DNA of 64,000 nucleotides. Origin: Ignavibacteriales bacterium. Its GTDB lineage: Bacteria > Bacteroidota > Ignavibacteria > Ignavibacteriales > Melioribacteraceae. The notes under the pieces were generated by a model. It had not been told where the DNA came from. It ran no database searches and saw only the letters and a list, made by a program, of their open reading frames with translations. This document shows positions 54,207 to 62,381 of the stretch, in pieces. Position 1 is the stretch's first letter; each line of letters opens with the position of its first letter. The DNA lies in contig JAGUYK010000020.1 of assembly GCA_020061355.1 (NCBI GenBank), positions 1 to 64,000 of the forward strand, in the 5' to 3' direction. Made by a program: the position numbers and the translations under genes.

Positions 54207-55230
54207 GGCTGAATATTTTTTGAAATTCTCTTTTCTTTCTGTTTTTCCAAACACCTTTGTGATAAGCATATCCTGCAATAAGAGGCATAGCAAGTGTTGC
54301 TTCTGAATAGACCATCTGCTCATACGTGGTTTCAACTTTACCCCATGAACTGGCTTCTTTAAGAGTTGAGCTCGATAATGCGCCATCACGGACATCAGCA
54401 ACAGTAATCTGAACAGCGTATTTATGCATAGGAGCATCTTCCTGTAAAATGTCTGCTGCTACAACAATATCCTGTGTAAAGTTTTTAGGAACGCCGCCTC
54501 CAATCATGAATATTCCTGTCTCTTTGCTGTTAAGTTTAATCTGAGTCAATTCATAAAAATCTTTTCCTGAATCGAACGATAAATGTTTCTCGGGATTCTT
54601 ATGCTGGTGCATCACAATTCCAAATCCGGCTGAACAATCTGAGAATGCCGGTACAAATATCGGGACGTTGTTTTTATATGCAGCCCATATTACAGAATCC
54701 TCAACTTTAGGTCCGCCGTTGTCTTCTAAGTATTTACCGAAATGCCAGAGGAGTTCACGTGAAGAATAGGGGCGAGGTTCGAGAGAATCGAAAATCTTAG
54801 CAGTTGTGTCGTCGCAAATGCGAAGTTCGTCCTCATCGATAAATGTATCGTAAATACGGTCAATGTGAAGGTCGCGCATTTGGTTATCATCCACAAACGG
54901 TGAACCGATGTAATGTTTGAATCCGAGAGCTTCGAAGAAATCCTGATCAACCATAATAGCACCAGTAGATACAATGGCGTCAACCATACTATTATTTACC
55001 AGATCGAATACAACACGCTTTAATCCTGCACTAAACAAACTTCCCGCTAATGTAAGAATGACAGCACAGTTATCATCTTTCAACATAGTTTCATAGATTC
55101 TTGCTGCCCGGTTCAAATCCCGTGCTGTAAAAGCCATGCTTTCCATTGAGTCTACAAGCTTAACAACATTATGCTCTTTTATGTCTATGTGTTTTATTAC
55201 ATCCTTTAAGAAATCTTTCTTTGTTGCCAT
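54187..55230 (-). CDS. Deoxyhypusine synthase-family protein
   Basis: The long Rossmann-like fold has TLAGSLFSAGLKRVVFDLV, STGAIMVDQDFFEALG and a C-terminal block SSWGKVETTYEQMVYSEATLAMPLIAG with Lys298 at the position of the catalytic Lys that binds the aminobutyl group. Eukaryotic deoxyhypusine synthase uses spermidine; bacterial relatives may act on other amines or make homospermidine, and no bacterial eIF5A exists. ATG 55230, with GAGGT upstream, is preferred over the earlier 55254. The last residues (FSLSPSLS) are encoded by repeat DNA, so the C terminus may be non-native. Confidence 0.82.
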   Translation of the reverse strand: MATKKDFLKDVIKHIDIKEHNVVKLVDSMESMAFTARDLNRAARIYETMLKDDNCAVILTLAGSLFSAGLKRVVFDLVNNSMVDAIVSTGAIMVDQDFFEALGFKHYIGSPFVDDNQMRDLHIDRIYDTFIDEDELRICDDTTAKIFDSLEPRPYSSRELLWHFGKYLEDNGGPKVEDSVIWAAYKNNVPIFVPAFSDCSAGFGIVMHQHKNPEKHLSFDSGKDFYELTQIKLNSKETGIFMIGGGVPKNFTQDIVVAADILQEDAPMHKYAVQITVADVRDGALSSSTLKEASSWGKVETTYEQMVYSEATLAMPLIAGYAYHKGVWKNRKKREFQKIFSLSPSLS

Positions 55231-55273
55231 TGATACCTCGTTTTTTGTTTTCAAAGATAAAAAAAATCAGAAA

Positions 55274-55789
55274 TTATTTATTTAAAATCATACTGCCGAT
55301 CAAATGAGGTACTGAAGTTCTTCCCATTATAAAAGGTTTCTCCTCAATGAATTTAAATCCAAGATTTTGATACCATTTCAATGCTTTTGCGTTTTGCGTC
55401 ATTACTCCGATATAAATTTCCTTATAATTATTTCTTGTTGCTTCTTCACATGCTATGTTGAAAAGTTTATCTCCAATTTTCAATCCTTGAAATTCCGGCA
55501 GAACATAAATTGAAGAAATATAGAATCGGCTCTCACTTTTATCCATAGTAAGTTTTAACCAGCCGCATATTGTATTTTCAAATTCGGCGACATAACAGAT
55601 GAAATAAGGATTATTAAACATGTTCCGCAGTAATGATTCTGAATAAGTCTTATCTAAATATAAATCCAGATCGGTCTGGGGAATAAATGAAGCATAGGCT
55701 TTTTCCCAGGATAGTTTAAGAACCTTTCGAACTCCTGCTGCATCATTTTCTTGCCACTTACGTATTATAATATCTTCTGCTTTAATCAA
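55274..55789 (-). CDS. GNAT-family N-acetyltransferase
   Basis: A single GNAT domain: IIIRKWQENDAAGVRKV at the N terminus, the acetyl-CoA-binding SSIYVLPEFQGLKIGDKLF, and the end ALKWYQNLGFKFIEEKPFIMG. The acceptor amine is unknown. The frame opens at ATG 55828 inside the upstream gene, but TTG 55789, five bases after AAAGGTG, overlaps the upstream stop as TTGA and gives 171 residues that start at the domain. It follows the SDR gene. Confidence 0.8.
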   Translation of the reverse strand: MIKAEDIIIRKWQENDAAGVRKVLKLSWEKAYASFIPQTDLDLYLDKTYSESLLRNMFNNPYFICYVAEFENTICGWLKLTMDKSESRFYISSIYVLPEFQGLKIGDKLFNIACEEATRNNYKEIYIGVMTQNAKALKWYQNLGFKFIEEKPFIMGRTSVPHLIGSMILNK

Positions 55790-56823
55790 AAAAACACCTT
55801 TGCAAATTTTAATACCCCCTGTTTCCATGGTACGCGGTGACTGATTCCGGTTTGATCCTTAAATGAATCAAGATTATCGAGATACCATTTATAATTTCTA
55901 ATTAATGCATCTTTATTTGAATAGGAGGGGATAAAGCCAAGTATCTTTTCCGCCTTCTCGATCGAAACAAAAGAATTTTTGGATGCGGTTTCATATACCC
56001 ATTTGTAGAGTGGAGAGAGTTTAAGCGCTTCTAAAAATTTAAGTGTCCAGATAATCGGTTTTGCGGGTAGTCCTATTATTTTTTTGCTATGTCCGGCATA
56101 ATCCAGTACCGACTGGTAATCTTCTCTCATGGTTGTGAATTCTTTGGCACCAATATTAAACGTATCATTTACTTTTTCTTCGGGCAATGTCATCGTCAGA
56201 TCAATTGCTTTGCAAAGGTCTTCAACATCAAGTAATTGATACCTGTTATTTCCTTTGCCAATCATCGGGAAATTTTTTCTGTCCTTTGCCCAATCATAAA
56301 AAAGAGCAAAGACGCCAAGCCGTTCAGGTCCTATAAAAGATTTTGGACGGAGAATTGGGATGCACATTCCTTTGCTACGGAATTCAAGACAAATATTTTC
56401 AGCTTCAATCTTGGCCTTTCCATAAGGGCCCACACCATCAAGTTTATCAGTTTCATAGATCGGATGATGATCAGGTATTCCGTAAACTGCGGTTGAAGAG
56501 ATATGTACAAATCTTTTTACTCTGTGATTGAATGACTCTTGTAATAGAATCCTTGTCCCATCAACATCAATTGACCGGATTTCTTCGGCAGAATAAAGAG
56601 GCAATGCTGCCGCAGTGTGAATTACAATATCTGCATCTTTGGTCAATTGACTCATTAGAGAAGCATCTCTGATATCACCCTTTACAATTGTGATCTTATC
56701 CATGACATCTGGGTAATGGAAGTCGGAAATATCCAGTGAAGTGATATTATGATTCTTTTTCAATAAATATCTAATAAGGTTAATACCTAAGAATCCGGCA
56801 CCGCCTGTAATAAGTATTTTCAT
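55786..56823 (-). CDS. NAD-dependent epimerase/dehydratase (extended SDR)
   Basis: The Rossmann motif GGAGFLGINLIRYL is at residues 7-20, followed by the SSTAVYGIPD and YGKAKIEAE catalytic Ser-Tyr-Lys set. It is 345 residues long. The substrate is not obvious; NDP-sugar or a steroid/flavonoid-like alcohol are possible in this family. It is translationally coupled to the GNAT gene downstream, which suggests an amine- or sugar-modifying pair. Divergent from the ribosomal operon. Confidence 0.82.
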   Translation of the reverse strand: MKILITGGAGFLGINLIRYLLKKNHNITSLDISDFHYPDVMDKITIVKGDIRDASLMSQLTKDADIVIHTAAALPLYSAEEIRSIDVDGTRILLQESFNHRVKRFVHISSTAVYGIPDHHPIYETDKLDGVGPYGKAKIEAENICLEFRSKGMCIPILRPKSFIGPERLGVFALFYDWAKDRKNFPMIGKGNNRYQLLDVEDLCKAIDLTMTLPEEKVNDTFNIGAKEFTTMREDYQSVLDYAGHSKKIIGLPAKPIIWTLKFLEALKLSPLYKWVYETASKNSFVSIEKAEKILGFIPSYSNKDALIRNYKWYLDNLDSFKDQTGISHRVPWKQGVLKFAKVFF

Positions 56824-56981
56824 CTATTATTTGATTTTTTAGTTTTTTTGCACATTTGAGACGAAATTAACAAAAATGCACTGTTAAGTTATTAAAAAAT
56901 CAGCACTTTTCTTGACATTCTTGCTCGATAAAAATATATTTGAAACCTTTGAAAAATAGAATTTCGTACTTGGAGGATGTT

Positions 56982-57422
56982 TTGAAGCAAGAAAGAATTA
57001 CAAGATCAATCAAAACCGACGATGTTAAGCATAAATGGTATCTCGTAGATGCAAAAGATCAGGTCTTGGGAAGATTAGCCACAAAAGTGGCAAGAATTAT
57101 TAGAGGTAAGAATAAGCCGATTTTCACACCGCATACTGATACAGGCGACTTTGTTGTTGTTATAAATGCCGACAAAGTACGAATGACCGGTAAAAGAGAA
57201 TCCTTGAAAACCTATTCTAAACACTCAATGTATCCCGGCGGATTAAAAGTTAGAAGTTTTGCAGAAGTGATGGCAAAGAAGCCCGAGTTTGTGGTTGAAA
57301 ATGCTGTTAAGGGAATGCTTCCTAAAACCCGTTTGGGAAAGAAATTAATTACAAAATTAAAAGTTTATGCAGGTGAATCGCATCCGCATACGGCGCAAAA
57401 ACCTGAAGTATTAAGTTTATAA
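56982..57422 (+). CDS. rplM: 50S ribosomal protein L13
   Basis: The L13 fold is clear: KWYLVDAKDQVLGRLATKVARIIRGKNKP, YSKHSMYPGGLK, and the end LKVYAGESHPHTAQKPEVL. The frame opens at TTG 56940, but TTG 56982 with GGAGG five bases upstream gives the expected size (147 residues). It starts the rplM-rpsI-rpsB-tsf cluster. Confidence 0.93.
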   Translation: MKQERITRSIKTDDVKHKWYLVDAKDQVLGRLATKVARIIRGKNKPIFTPHTDTGDFVVVINADKVRMTGKRESLKTYSKHSMYPGGLKVRSFAEVMAKKPEFVVENAVKGMLPKTRLGKKLITKLKVYAGESHPHTAQKPEVLSL

Positions 57423-57434
57423 CGGAGTTATTTA

Positions 57435-57821
57435 ATGGCAGATAAAATTCATGTCGGTAGAAGAAAAAACGCTGTTGCAAGAGTTTATTTAAGAAACGGA
57501 TCAGGTAAATTTACAATTAATGATCAGGCAGTTGAAAAATATTTTCCCATGAAAGAACATAGGGATAATATGTTGCTTCCATTTGTTGCAACAGAAACGG
57601 CTGGCAAATATGATGTTTTTGCAAATGTAAACGGCGGCGGTATCTCCGGTCAATCCGATGCTGTTCGTCTTGGTATTGCAAGAGCACTTGAAGAAATTAA
57701 TCCGGAATTCCGTTCATCATTAAAATCGGAAGGTTTATTGAAAAGAGATCCGAGAATGGTTGAACGTAAGAAATACGGACAGAAGAAAGCAAGAAAGAGA
57801 TTCCAATTCTCTAAGAGATAA
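57435..57821 (+). CDS. rpsI: 30S ribosomal protein S9
   Basis: A standard S9 of 128 residues: [18 protein letters not shown] at the start, [19 protein letters not shown], and the basic tail [17 protein letters not shown] with terminal SKR. It follows rplM by 12 bases, as in most bacteria. Confidence 0.96.
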   Translation: MADKIHVGRRKNAVARVYLRNGSGKFTINDQAVEKYFPMKEHRDNMLLPFVATETAGKYDVFANVNGGGISGQSDAVRLGIARALEEINPEFRSSLKSEGLLKRDPRMVERKKYGQKKARKRFQFSKR

Positions 57822-57870
57822 TTTTCAATTAATTAATTCAATAATCATACTCTTGGATTTGCCACCGTGT

Positions 57871-57904
57871 CCCGATGAACCTGCCTACCGGTAGGTAGGT
57901 CGGG
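57871..57904. repeat. Nested palindromic repeat before rpsB
   Basis: ACCTGCCTACC (57879-57889) faces GGTAGGTAGGT (57890-57900), enclosed by CCCGA (57871-57875) and TCGGG (57900-57904). It lies in the rpsI-rpsB spacer, about 45 bases before the rpsB start, the usual place for S2-type leader control, but it looks like a dispersed repeat. Confidence 0.75.
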
Positions 57905-57949
57905 ATGAACGGCAAAGATGAAAAGGGTAGAAGAAAAACGGAGAAAAAC

Positions 57950-58966
57950 ATGTCTAAGGTAGAACTAACTGAACTCATCGAATCGGGTGCACATTTCGGG
58001 CACTTAACACGTCGCTGGAATCCTAAAATGAAACCGTACATTTTTATGGAAAAGAACGGTATTCATATAATTGATTTGAAAAAAACTCAACAATCTATTG
58101 ATGAAGCGGCTCAGGCAATGACAGAAATAGTTTCAACCGGTAAACGAATACTTTTTGTCGGTACTAAAAAGCAGGCTAAAGGTGCAATTGCTTCCGAAGC
58201 AAAAAGATCCGATAGTAATTGGGTAAACGAACGATGGCTTGGCGGAATGTTGACAAACTATTCCACAATCAGAAAAAGTATCAAGCGACTCCAGGTTATC
58301 GAAAAAATGGAAAACGACGGTACATTCGAAAAAATCACAAAGAAAGAACGTCTCTTCTTAACACGTGAAAAAGACAAATTAAGAAAAGTTCTTGACGGTA
58401 TTGAAACAATGGGGAAACTTCCCGGCGCATTGTTCATTGTTGATATTAAGAAAGAATCGATTGCAGTTAAAGAAGCATTAAGACTCAACTTGCCGATCTT
58501 TGCAATTGTTGACACAAATTGCGATCCGGATCCAATAGATTATCTAATTCCTGCAAATGATGATGCTTCTCGTGCAGTTGAAATAATAACAAAAGTTATT
58601 GCAGATGCAATTATTGAAGGTAATGCTAAATCGAAAGAGTTAAGAGCACAGGAAGCAGCTGATAAAGAAAGAGAAAAGAAAACCAGCGAAGAAGAAACAC
58701 CTGATCACGAAAAGAAAGATTCAAAAGGTAGGATTCGCCGTGTTCGTCTGGAAAATAAAGATGATAAAAGAAGCAGACCACGTTTTGATAGAAGGGATAG
58801 ACCCGATTCACGAAGTGAAAAGAGAGAGGATAAAAAACCTGAAGTGAAATCAGCCTCAGCTCCTGAAGTAAAACCAGAGCCAGCTCCTGAAGTAAAACCA
58901 GAGCCAGCTCCCGAAGTAAAACCGGAACAAAAAGAGGGAAATAAAGAAGAACAAACAAGCAATTAA
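57950..58966 (+). CDS. rpsB: 30S ribosomal protein S2 with a long C-terminal extension
   Basis: The S2 core (about residues 1-230) has [48 protein letters not shown] and [23 protein letters not shown]. After this comes about 100 charged residues, rich in Lys, Arg, Asp and Glu, ending with three tandem PEVKPEPA-type repeats. Typical S2 ends near residue 240. ATG 57950 (GGAG upstream) gives 338 residues; an in-frame ATG at 57905 lies by the repeat. Confidence 0.93.
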   Translation: MSKVELTELIESGAHFGHLTRRWNPKMKPYIFMEKNGIHIIDLKKTQQSIDEAAQAMTEIVSTGKRILFVGTKKQAKGAIASEAKRSDSNWVNERWLGGMLTNYSTIRKSIKRLQVIEKMENDGTFEKITKKERLFLTREKDKLRKVLDGIETMGKLPGALFIVDIKKESIAVKEALRLNLPIFAIVDTNCDPDPIDYLIPANDDASRAVEIITKVIADAIIEGNAKSKELRAQEAADKEREKKTSEEETPDHEKKDSKGRIRRVRLENKDDKRSRPRFDRRDRPDSRSEKREDKKPEVKSASAPEVKPEPAPEVKPEPAPEVKPEQKEGNKEEQTSN

Positions 58967-58992
58967 AAATTGAAAAATAGGGAAGATTAATT

Positions 58993-59862
58993 ATGTCAGT
59001 AAGTGCTATTCAAGTAAAAGAATTAAGGGAAAAGACCGGTGCAGGAATGATGGATTGTAAAAAAGCTTTGGAGGAATCCGGAGGTGATTTTGAAAAAGCA
59101 ATTGAAATCCTTAGAAAGAAAGGTGCTGCCGTTGCAGCAAAACGTGCAGAAAGAAGTGCTAATGAAGGTCTTGTTTTAACTAAATTGTTTAATGAAGGGA
59201 AATCCGCTGCGATATTGGAAATTAATTGCGAAACTGATTTTGTTGCAAGAAGCGAAGACTTTGTTAACTTCTCAAACTTCGTAATGGAATTATTGGTTGA
59301 TCAAAAACCGAAAGATATTGCTTCCTTAATGGAATTATCCCGGGATGGAAAGAAAGTTGCAGATGAATTAAATGCAATTATTGGAAAGATCGGAGAAAAA
59401 ATAGAAGTATCACGATTTGCAATCGAAAATACGGAAAGCGGTGAGATCGTTGAGTACGTTCATCATGGTTCAAAACTTGGCGTATTGATAAAAGTTGATA
59501 ATGTCCCATTTGACAAAGCTGCTGAACTCCATCCGTCTTTGAAAGATATTGCAATGCAGGTTGCGGCTATGAGACCTCTAACAATTTACCGGGATGAAGT
59601 TGATAAAACCGTTATTGAAAAAGAAATTGATATTTATAAAGAGGTTGCACGTAAAGAAGGTAAGCCAGAACAGGTTCTTGAAAAAATTGCTACCGGTAAG
59701 CTGAATAAATTCTTCGAAGAGAATTGTCTCAATGAGCAGGCATTTATAAAGGACAATACTAAGAAAGTCGGCGATTTAATTTCCGAATTCAACAAAAAGA
59801 ATTCGGCTCAAACGAAACTGGTTCTATTCCGAAGGTTTCATATCAGTGATGAAAATAAATGA
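58993..59862 (+). CDS. tsf: Elongation factor Ts
   Basis: EF-Ts recharges EF-Tu with GTP. The N-terminal VKELREKTGAGMMDCKKALEESGGD, TDFVARSEDFVNF and the later LGVLIKVDNVP mark the N-terminal, core and dimerisation regions. Length 289 is normal. It follows rpsB closely and is closed by a terminator. Confidence 0.96.
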   Translation: MSVSAIQVKELREKTGAGMMDCKKALEESGGDFEKAIEILRKKGAAVAAKRAERSANEGLVLTKLFNEGKSAAILEINCETDFVARSEDFVNFSNFVMELLVDQKPKDIASLMELSRDGKKVADELNAIIGKIGEKIEVSRFAIENTESGEIVEYVHHGSKLGVLIKVDNVPFDKAAELHPSLKDIAMQVAAMRPLTIYRDEVDKTVIEKEIDIYKEVARKEGKPEQVLEKIATGKLNKFFEENCLNEQAFIKDNTKKVGDLISEFNKKNSAQTKLVLFRRFHISDENK

Positions 59863-59869
59863 TTCCATT

Positions 59870-59903
59870 AAAGGTCTTATTTTAGAATAAGACCTTTTTT
59901 TTT
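59870..59903 (+). terminator. Rho-independent terminator between tsf and pyrH
   Basis: AAAGGTCTTATT (59870-59881) pairs with AATAAGACCTTT (59886-59897) around TTAG, then a run of T. It ends the rplM-tsf transcript; pyrH-frr needs read-through or its own promoter. Confidence 0.9.
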
Positions 59904-59919
59904 ATATTGGAAACCAATT

Positions 59920-60666
59920 ATGGCACAAAATTTAAAATACAAAAGAATATTACTCAAACTTAGCGGCGAATCTTTAATGGGCAGCAAATCATTCGGTATC
60001 GATCCGCTGATTTTAGAATACTTTGCAAAAGAGATAAAGAAGGTGCACGAGCTGGGCGTACAAATCGGAATTGTAATCGGCGGTGGAAATATTTATCGCG
60101 GTTTGAATGCACAGGATCAGGGGATTGATCGGGTAACCGGCGACCAGATGGGAATGCTTGCTACAATTATTAACTCGCTTGCATTGCAGAACACTCTCGA
60201 AAAAAATGGAGTCTATACACGGTTGATGTCTGCAATTAAAATGGAAGAGATAGCCGAACCTTACATAAGAAGAAGGGCAATAAGACATCTCGAAAAAAAG
60301 AGAGTTGTTATATTAGGTGCAGGAACCGGGCATCCTTATTTCAGCACCGATACTGCTGCATCACTGCGCGCAGTTGAAATTGAAGCAGACGCAATATTTA
60401 AGGGAACTCGTGTAGACGGAATTTTTGATTCTGACCCGGAAAAAAATCCTGATGCAAGCAGATTTGAAGAAATTACTTATATGGATATATTGAAAAAAAA
60501 TCTACGTGTAATGGATTTAACCGCTATTAGTTTATGCCAGGAAAATAATTTGCCTATTATTGTTTTTAATATGGATCAACCTGATAATCTTTTGAAAATT
60601 GTAACCGGGGGAAATATCGGTACAACCGTAGGTAATTTTACAAATGAGAATGTTCAACAGAAATAA
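59920..60666 (+). CDS. pyrH: Uridylate (UMP) kinase
   Basis: Bacterial UMP kinase of the amino-acid-kinase family: [11 protein letters not shown] at the start, [32 protein letters not shown], and the ATP-site [17 protein letters not shown] with [13 protein letters not shown]. At 248 residues it has normal length. It precedes frr by 15 bases. Confidence 0.95.
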   Translation: MAQNLKYKRILLKLSGESLMGSKSFGIDPLILEYFAKEIKKVHELGVQIGIVIGGGNIYRGLNAQDQGIDRVTGDQMGMLATIINSLALQNTLEKNGVYTRLMSAIKMEEIAEPYIRRRAIRHLEKKRVVILGAGTGHPYFSTDTAASLRAVEIEADAIFKGTRVDGIFDSDPEKNPDASRFEEITYMDILKKNLRVMDLTAISLCQENNLPIIVFNMDQPDNLLKIVTGGNIGTTVGNFTNENVQQK

Positions 60667-60681
60667 AACCGCGAGGCAGTA

Positions 60682-61242
60682 ATGATTAATAATCTAATTA
60701 TTAAAGATGCCAGACAAAGAATGGATAAGACTATTGATGCGTTCAGAATTGAGATTTCGAAAATTAGGACAGGCAAAGCTACAACAGCATTGCTTGATGG
60801 TGTTAAAGTTGACTACTATGGAACGATGAGTCCGCTTAATCAGGTCGGTAGTGTTTCAGTTCTTGATGTGCATACAATTTCGATTACTCCATGGGATAAA
60901 AGCATGGTGCCGATTATTGATAAAGCTATCCTTACATCGGATCTTGGGCTCAATCCTATAAGCGACGGAACCAACCTAAAAATACCGATCCCGCCCTTAA
61001 CCGAAGAGCGGAGAAAAGAATTAGTAAAGCTGGTTAAAAGGTTTGGCGAAGAATCTAAAGTTGCATTAAGAAATGTTCGCCGTGATGCAAATGATCATCT
61101 AAAAAAAATGGAAAAAGATAAAAAGCTTACCGAAGATGAATTGAAAGAAGCTGAAAAAGAGACTCAAAAATTAACCGATGAACATATTGCCACGATTGAT
61201 GAAATGATAAAACACAAAGAGAAAGATATATTGGAGGTATAG
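60682..61242 (+). CDS. frr: Ribosome recycling factor
   Basis: RRF splits post-termination ribosomes with EF-G. The typical blocks are KIRTGKATTALLDGVKVDYYG, the domain II strand SVSVLDVHTISITPWDKSM, LNPISDGTNLKIPIPPLTEERRKEL and the coiled helix RNVRRDANDHLKKMEKDKK. Length 186 is standard. Its own terminator follows. Confidence 0.96.
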   Translation: MINNLIIKDARQRMDKTIDAFRIEISKIRTGKATTALLDGVKVDYYGTMSPLNQVGSVSVLDVHTISITPWDKSMVPIIDKAILTSDLGLNPISDGTNLKIPIPPLTEERRKELVKLVKRFGEESKVALRNVRRDANDHLKKMEKDKKLTEDELKEAEKETQKLTDEHIATIDEMIKHKEKDILEV

Positions 61243-61626
61243 ATTAGTTATCAGCCCTCATCAATTAGTCTTAAGATTAAACTTTGAAACCCCATTCTTT
61301 GGGGTTTTTCTTTTTTCAATGTATCCAATACTCGGGTAATATCCGATTAGTTAATATTCTTTATTCCTTACACAAAAGACTTGTTGACTTAGTATTTTGT
61401 TCTTGGTACTTTGTACTGAGTAAAGAATGTTTTAATCGATAAGATTCTTCTCATTAAAAATATCCTTTCTCATAAATTTTGTCTTAACCATTAAATCAAT
61501 TCTTTCGAAAGGGATTTTTATTTTTAGCATCGTTCAAATAGAAAAGCTGTTTCAACAAAACAAAATTTTTATATCAAGGATTTTTTCTGTTAACTTCCAA
61601 CACATTTTAAGATAAACTAAATAATA
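61243..61626. other. 384-base intergenic region, no gene seen
   Basis: It contains the frr terminator and then AT-rich sequence. A short stretch at about 61396-61424 has GTAC-rich near-repeats (TTCTTGGTACTTTGTACTGAG). The promoter of the LytTR regulator should lie here, but I cannot mark it reliably. Confidence 0.6.
61287..61316 (+). terminator. Rho-independent terminator of frr
   Basis: AAACCCCA (61287-61294) pairs with TGGGGTTT (61300-61307), followed by TTCTTTTTT. Confidence 0.88.
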
Positions 61627-62379
61627 ATGCCGACACAAAGTGAAATGAATAAGCTAACAGCAATAATAGTGGATGATGAACTTCATGGAAGAGAAAATCT
61701 TAAAAAGATAATAGAAAATTATTGCCATGAAGTTGAAATCCTTGGATTGGCTGATTCAGTGAATAATGCAAAGAAACTTGTTAGTCTTCACATGCCCGAT
61801 GTAGTCTTCCTCGATATTAGTATGCCCGTACTGGACGGATTTGATTTTCTTGATGAATACGTAGAGCCGGACTTTATGGTTGTATTCGTCACTGCTCATG
61901 AGGAATATGGAATCAATGCTGTCAAAGTCGGAGCTGTAGATTATCTTCTTAAACCAATTAATATCAAGGAACTGAAGCAAACGATAAAAAAATTATTAAT
62001 GGTTAAGAATAAGAAAATAAAAATAGAAACAGCAAATGAAGAAGAAAAATTAATAATACCCGCTTCACATGGTTTTAGTGTCTGGTTATTCGATGACATA
62101 ATCTGGATGGAAGCGGAAGGATGTTATACAAAAGTATTTGTTAAAGAGGGGAAGAATTCAATTGTATCTCGTACATTAAAAGATTTTGAGGAGAGCCTGC
62201 CAAAAGAAAAATTTTGCAGGATACACAAATCACATCTAATTAATCTTAAGTATATCAAAGATTATTCAAACATAGACGGATATTTTGTTACTATGATTGA
62301 CGGAAGCAGGCTTGAAATCTCGCGCCGGAAAGCTCCGGAATTCACTCAGAAAATTAAGACAGTTATGAAAGCCGTCTGA
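61627..62379 (+). CDS. LytTR-family response regulator
   Basis: A receiver domain (about 9-125) has the acidic pair Asp16-Asp17, phosphoacceptor Asp63 (VFLDISMP), Thr in FVTAHEE and Lys in LLKPI. A LytTR DNA-binding domain (about 148-245) has IWMEAEGCYTKVFV, the SRTLKDFEESLP turn and RIHKSHLIN. Met7 (61645) could be the real start. It lies two bases before a beta-propeller sensor gene, which likely encodes its cognate kinase. Confidence 0.92.
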   Translation: MPTQSEMNKLTAIIVDDELHGRENLKKIIENYCHEVEILGLADSVNNAKKLVSLHMPDVVFLDISMPVLDGFDFLDEYVEPDFMVVFVTAHEEYGINAVKVGAVDYLLKPINIKELKQTIKKLLMVKNKKIKIETANEEEKLIIPASHGFSVWLFDDIIWMEAEGCYTKVFVKEGKNSIVSRTLKDFEESLPKEKFCRIHKSHLINLKYIKDYSNIDGYFVTMIDGSRLEISRRKAPEFTQKIKTVMKAV

Positions 62380-62381
62380 CT

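Noticed and set aside
54126-54437. Minus-strand open frame inside the deoxyhypusine synthase-like gene
   Set aside because: It overlaps the real gene in another frame and reads through a terminator and repeats.
58626-58962. Reverse-strand open frames over the rpsB tail
   Set aside because: They are translations of the repeated PEVKPEPA coding DNA and lack ribosome-binding sites or family features.
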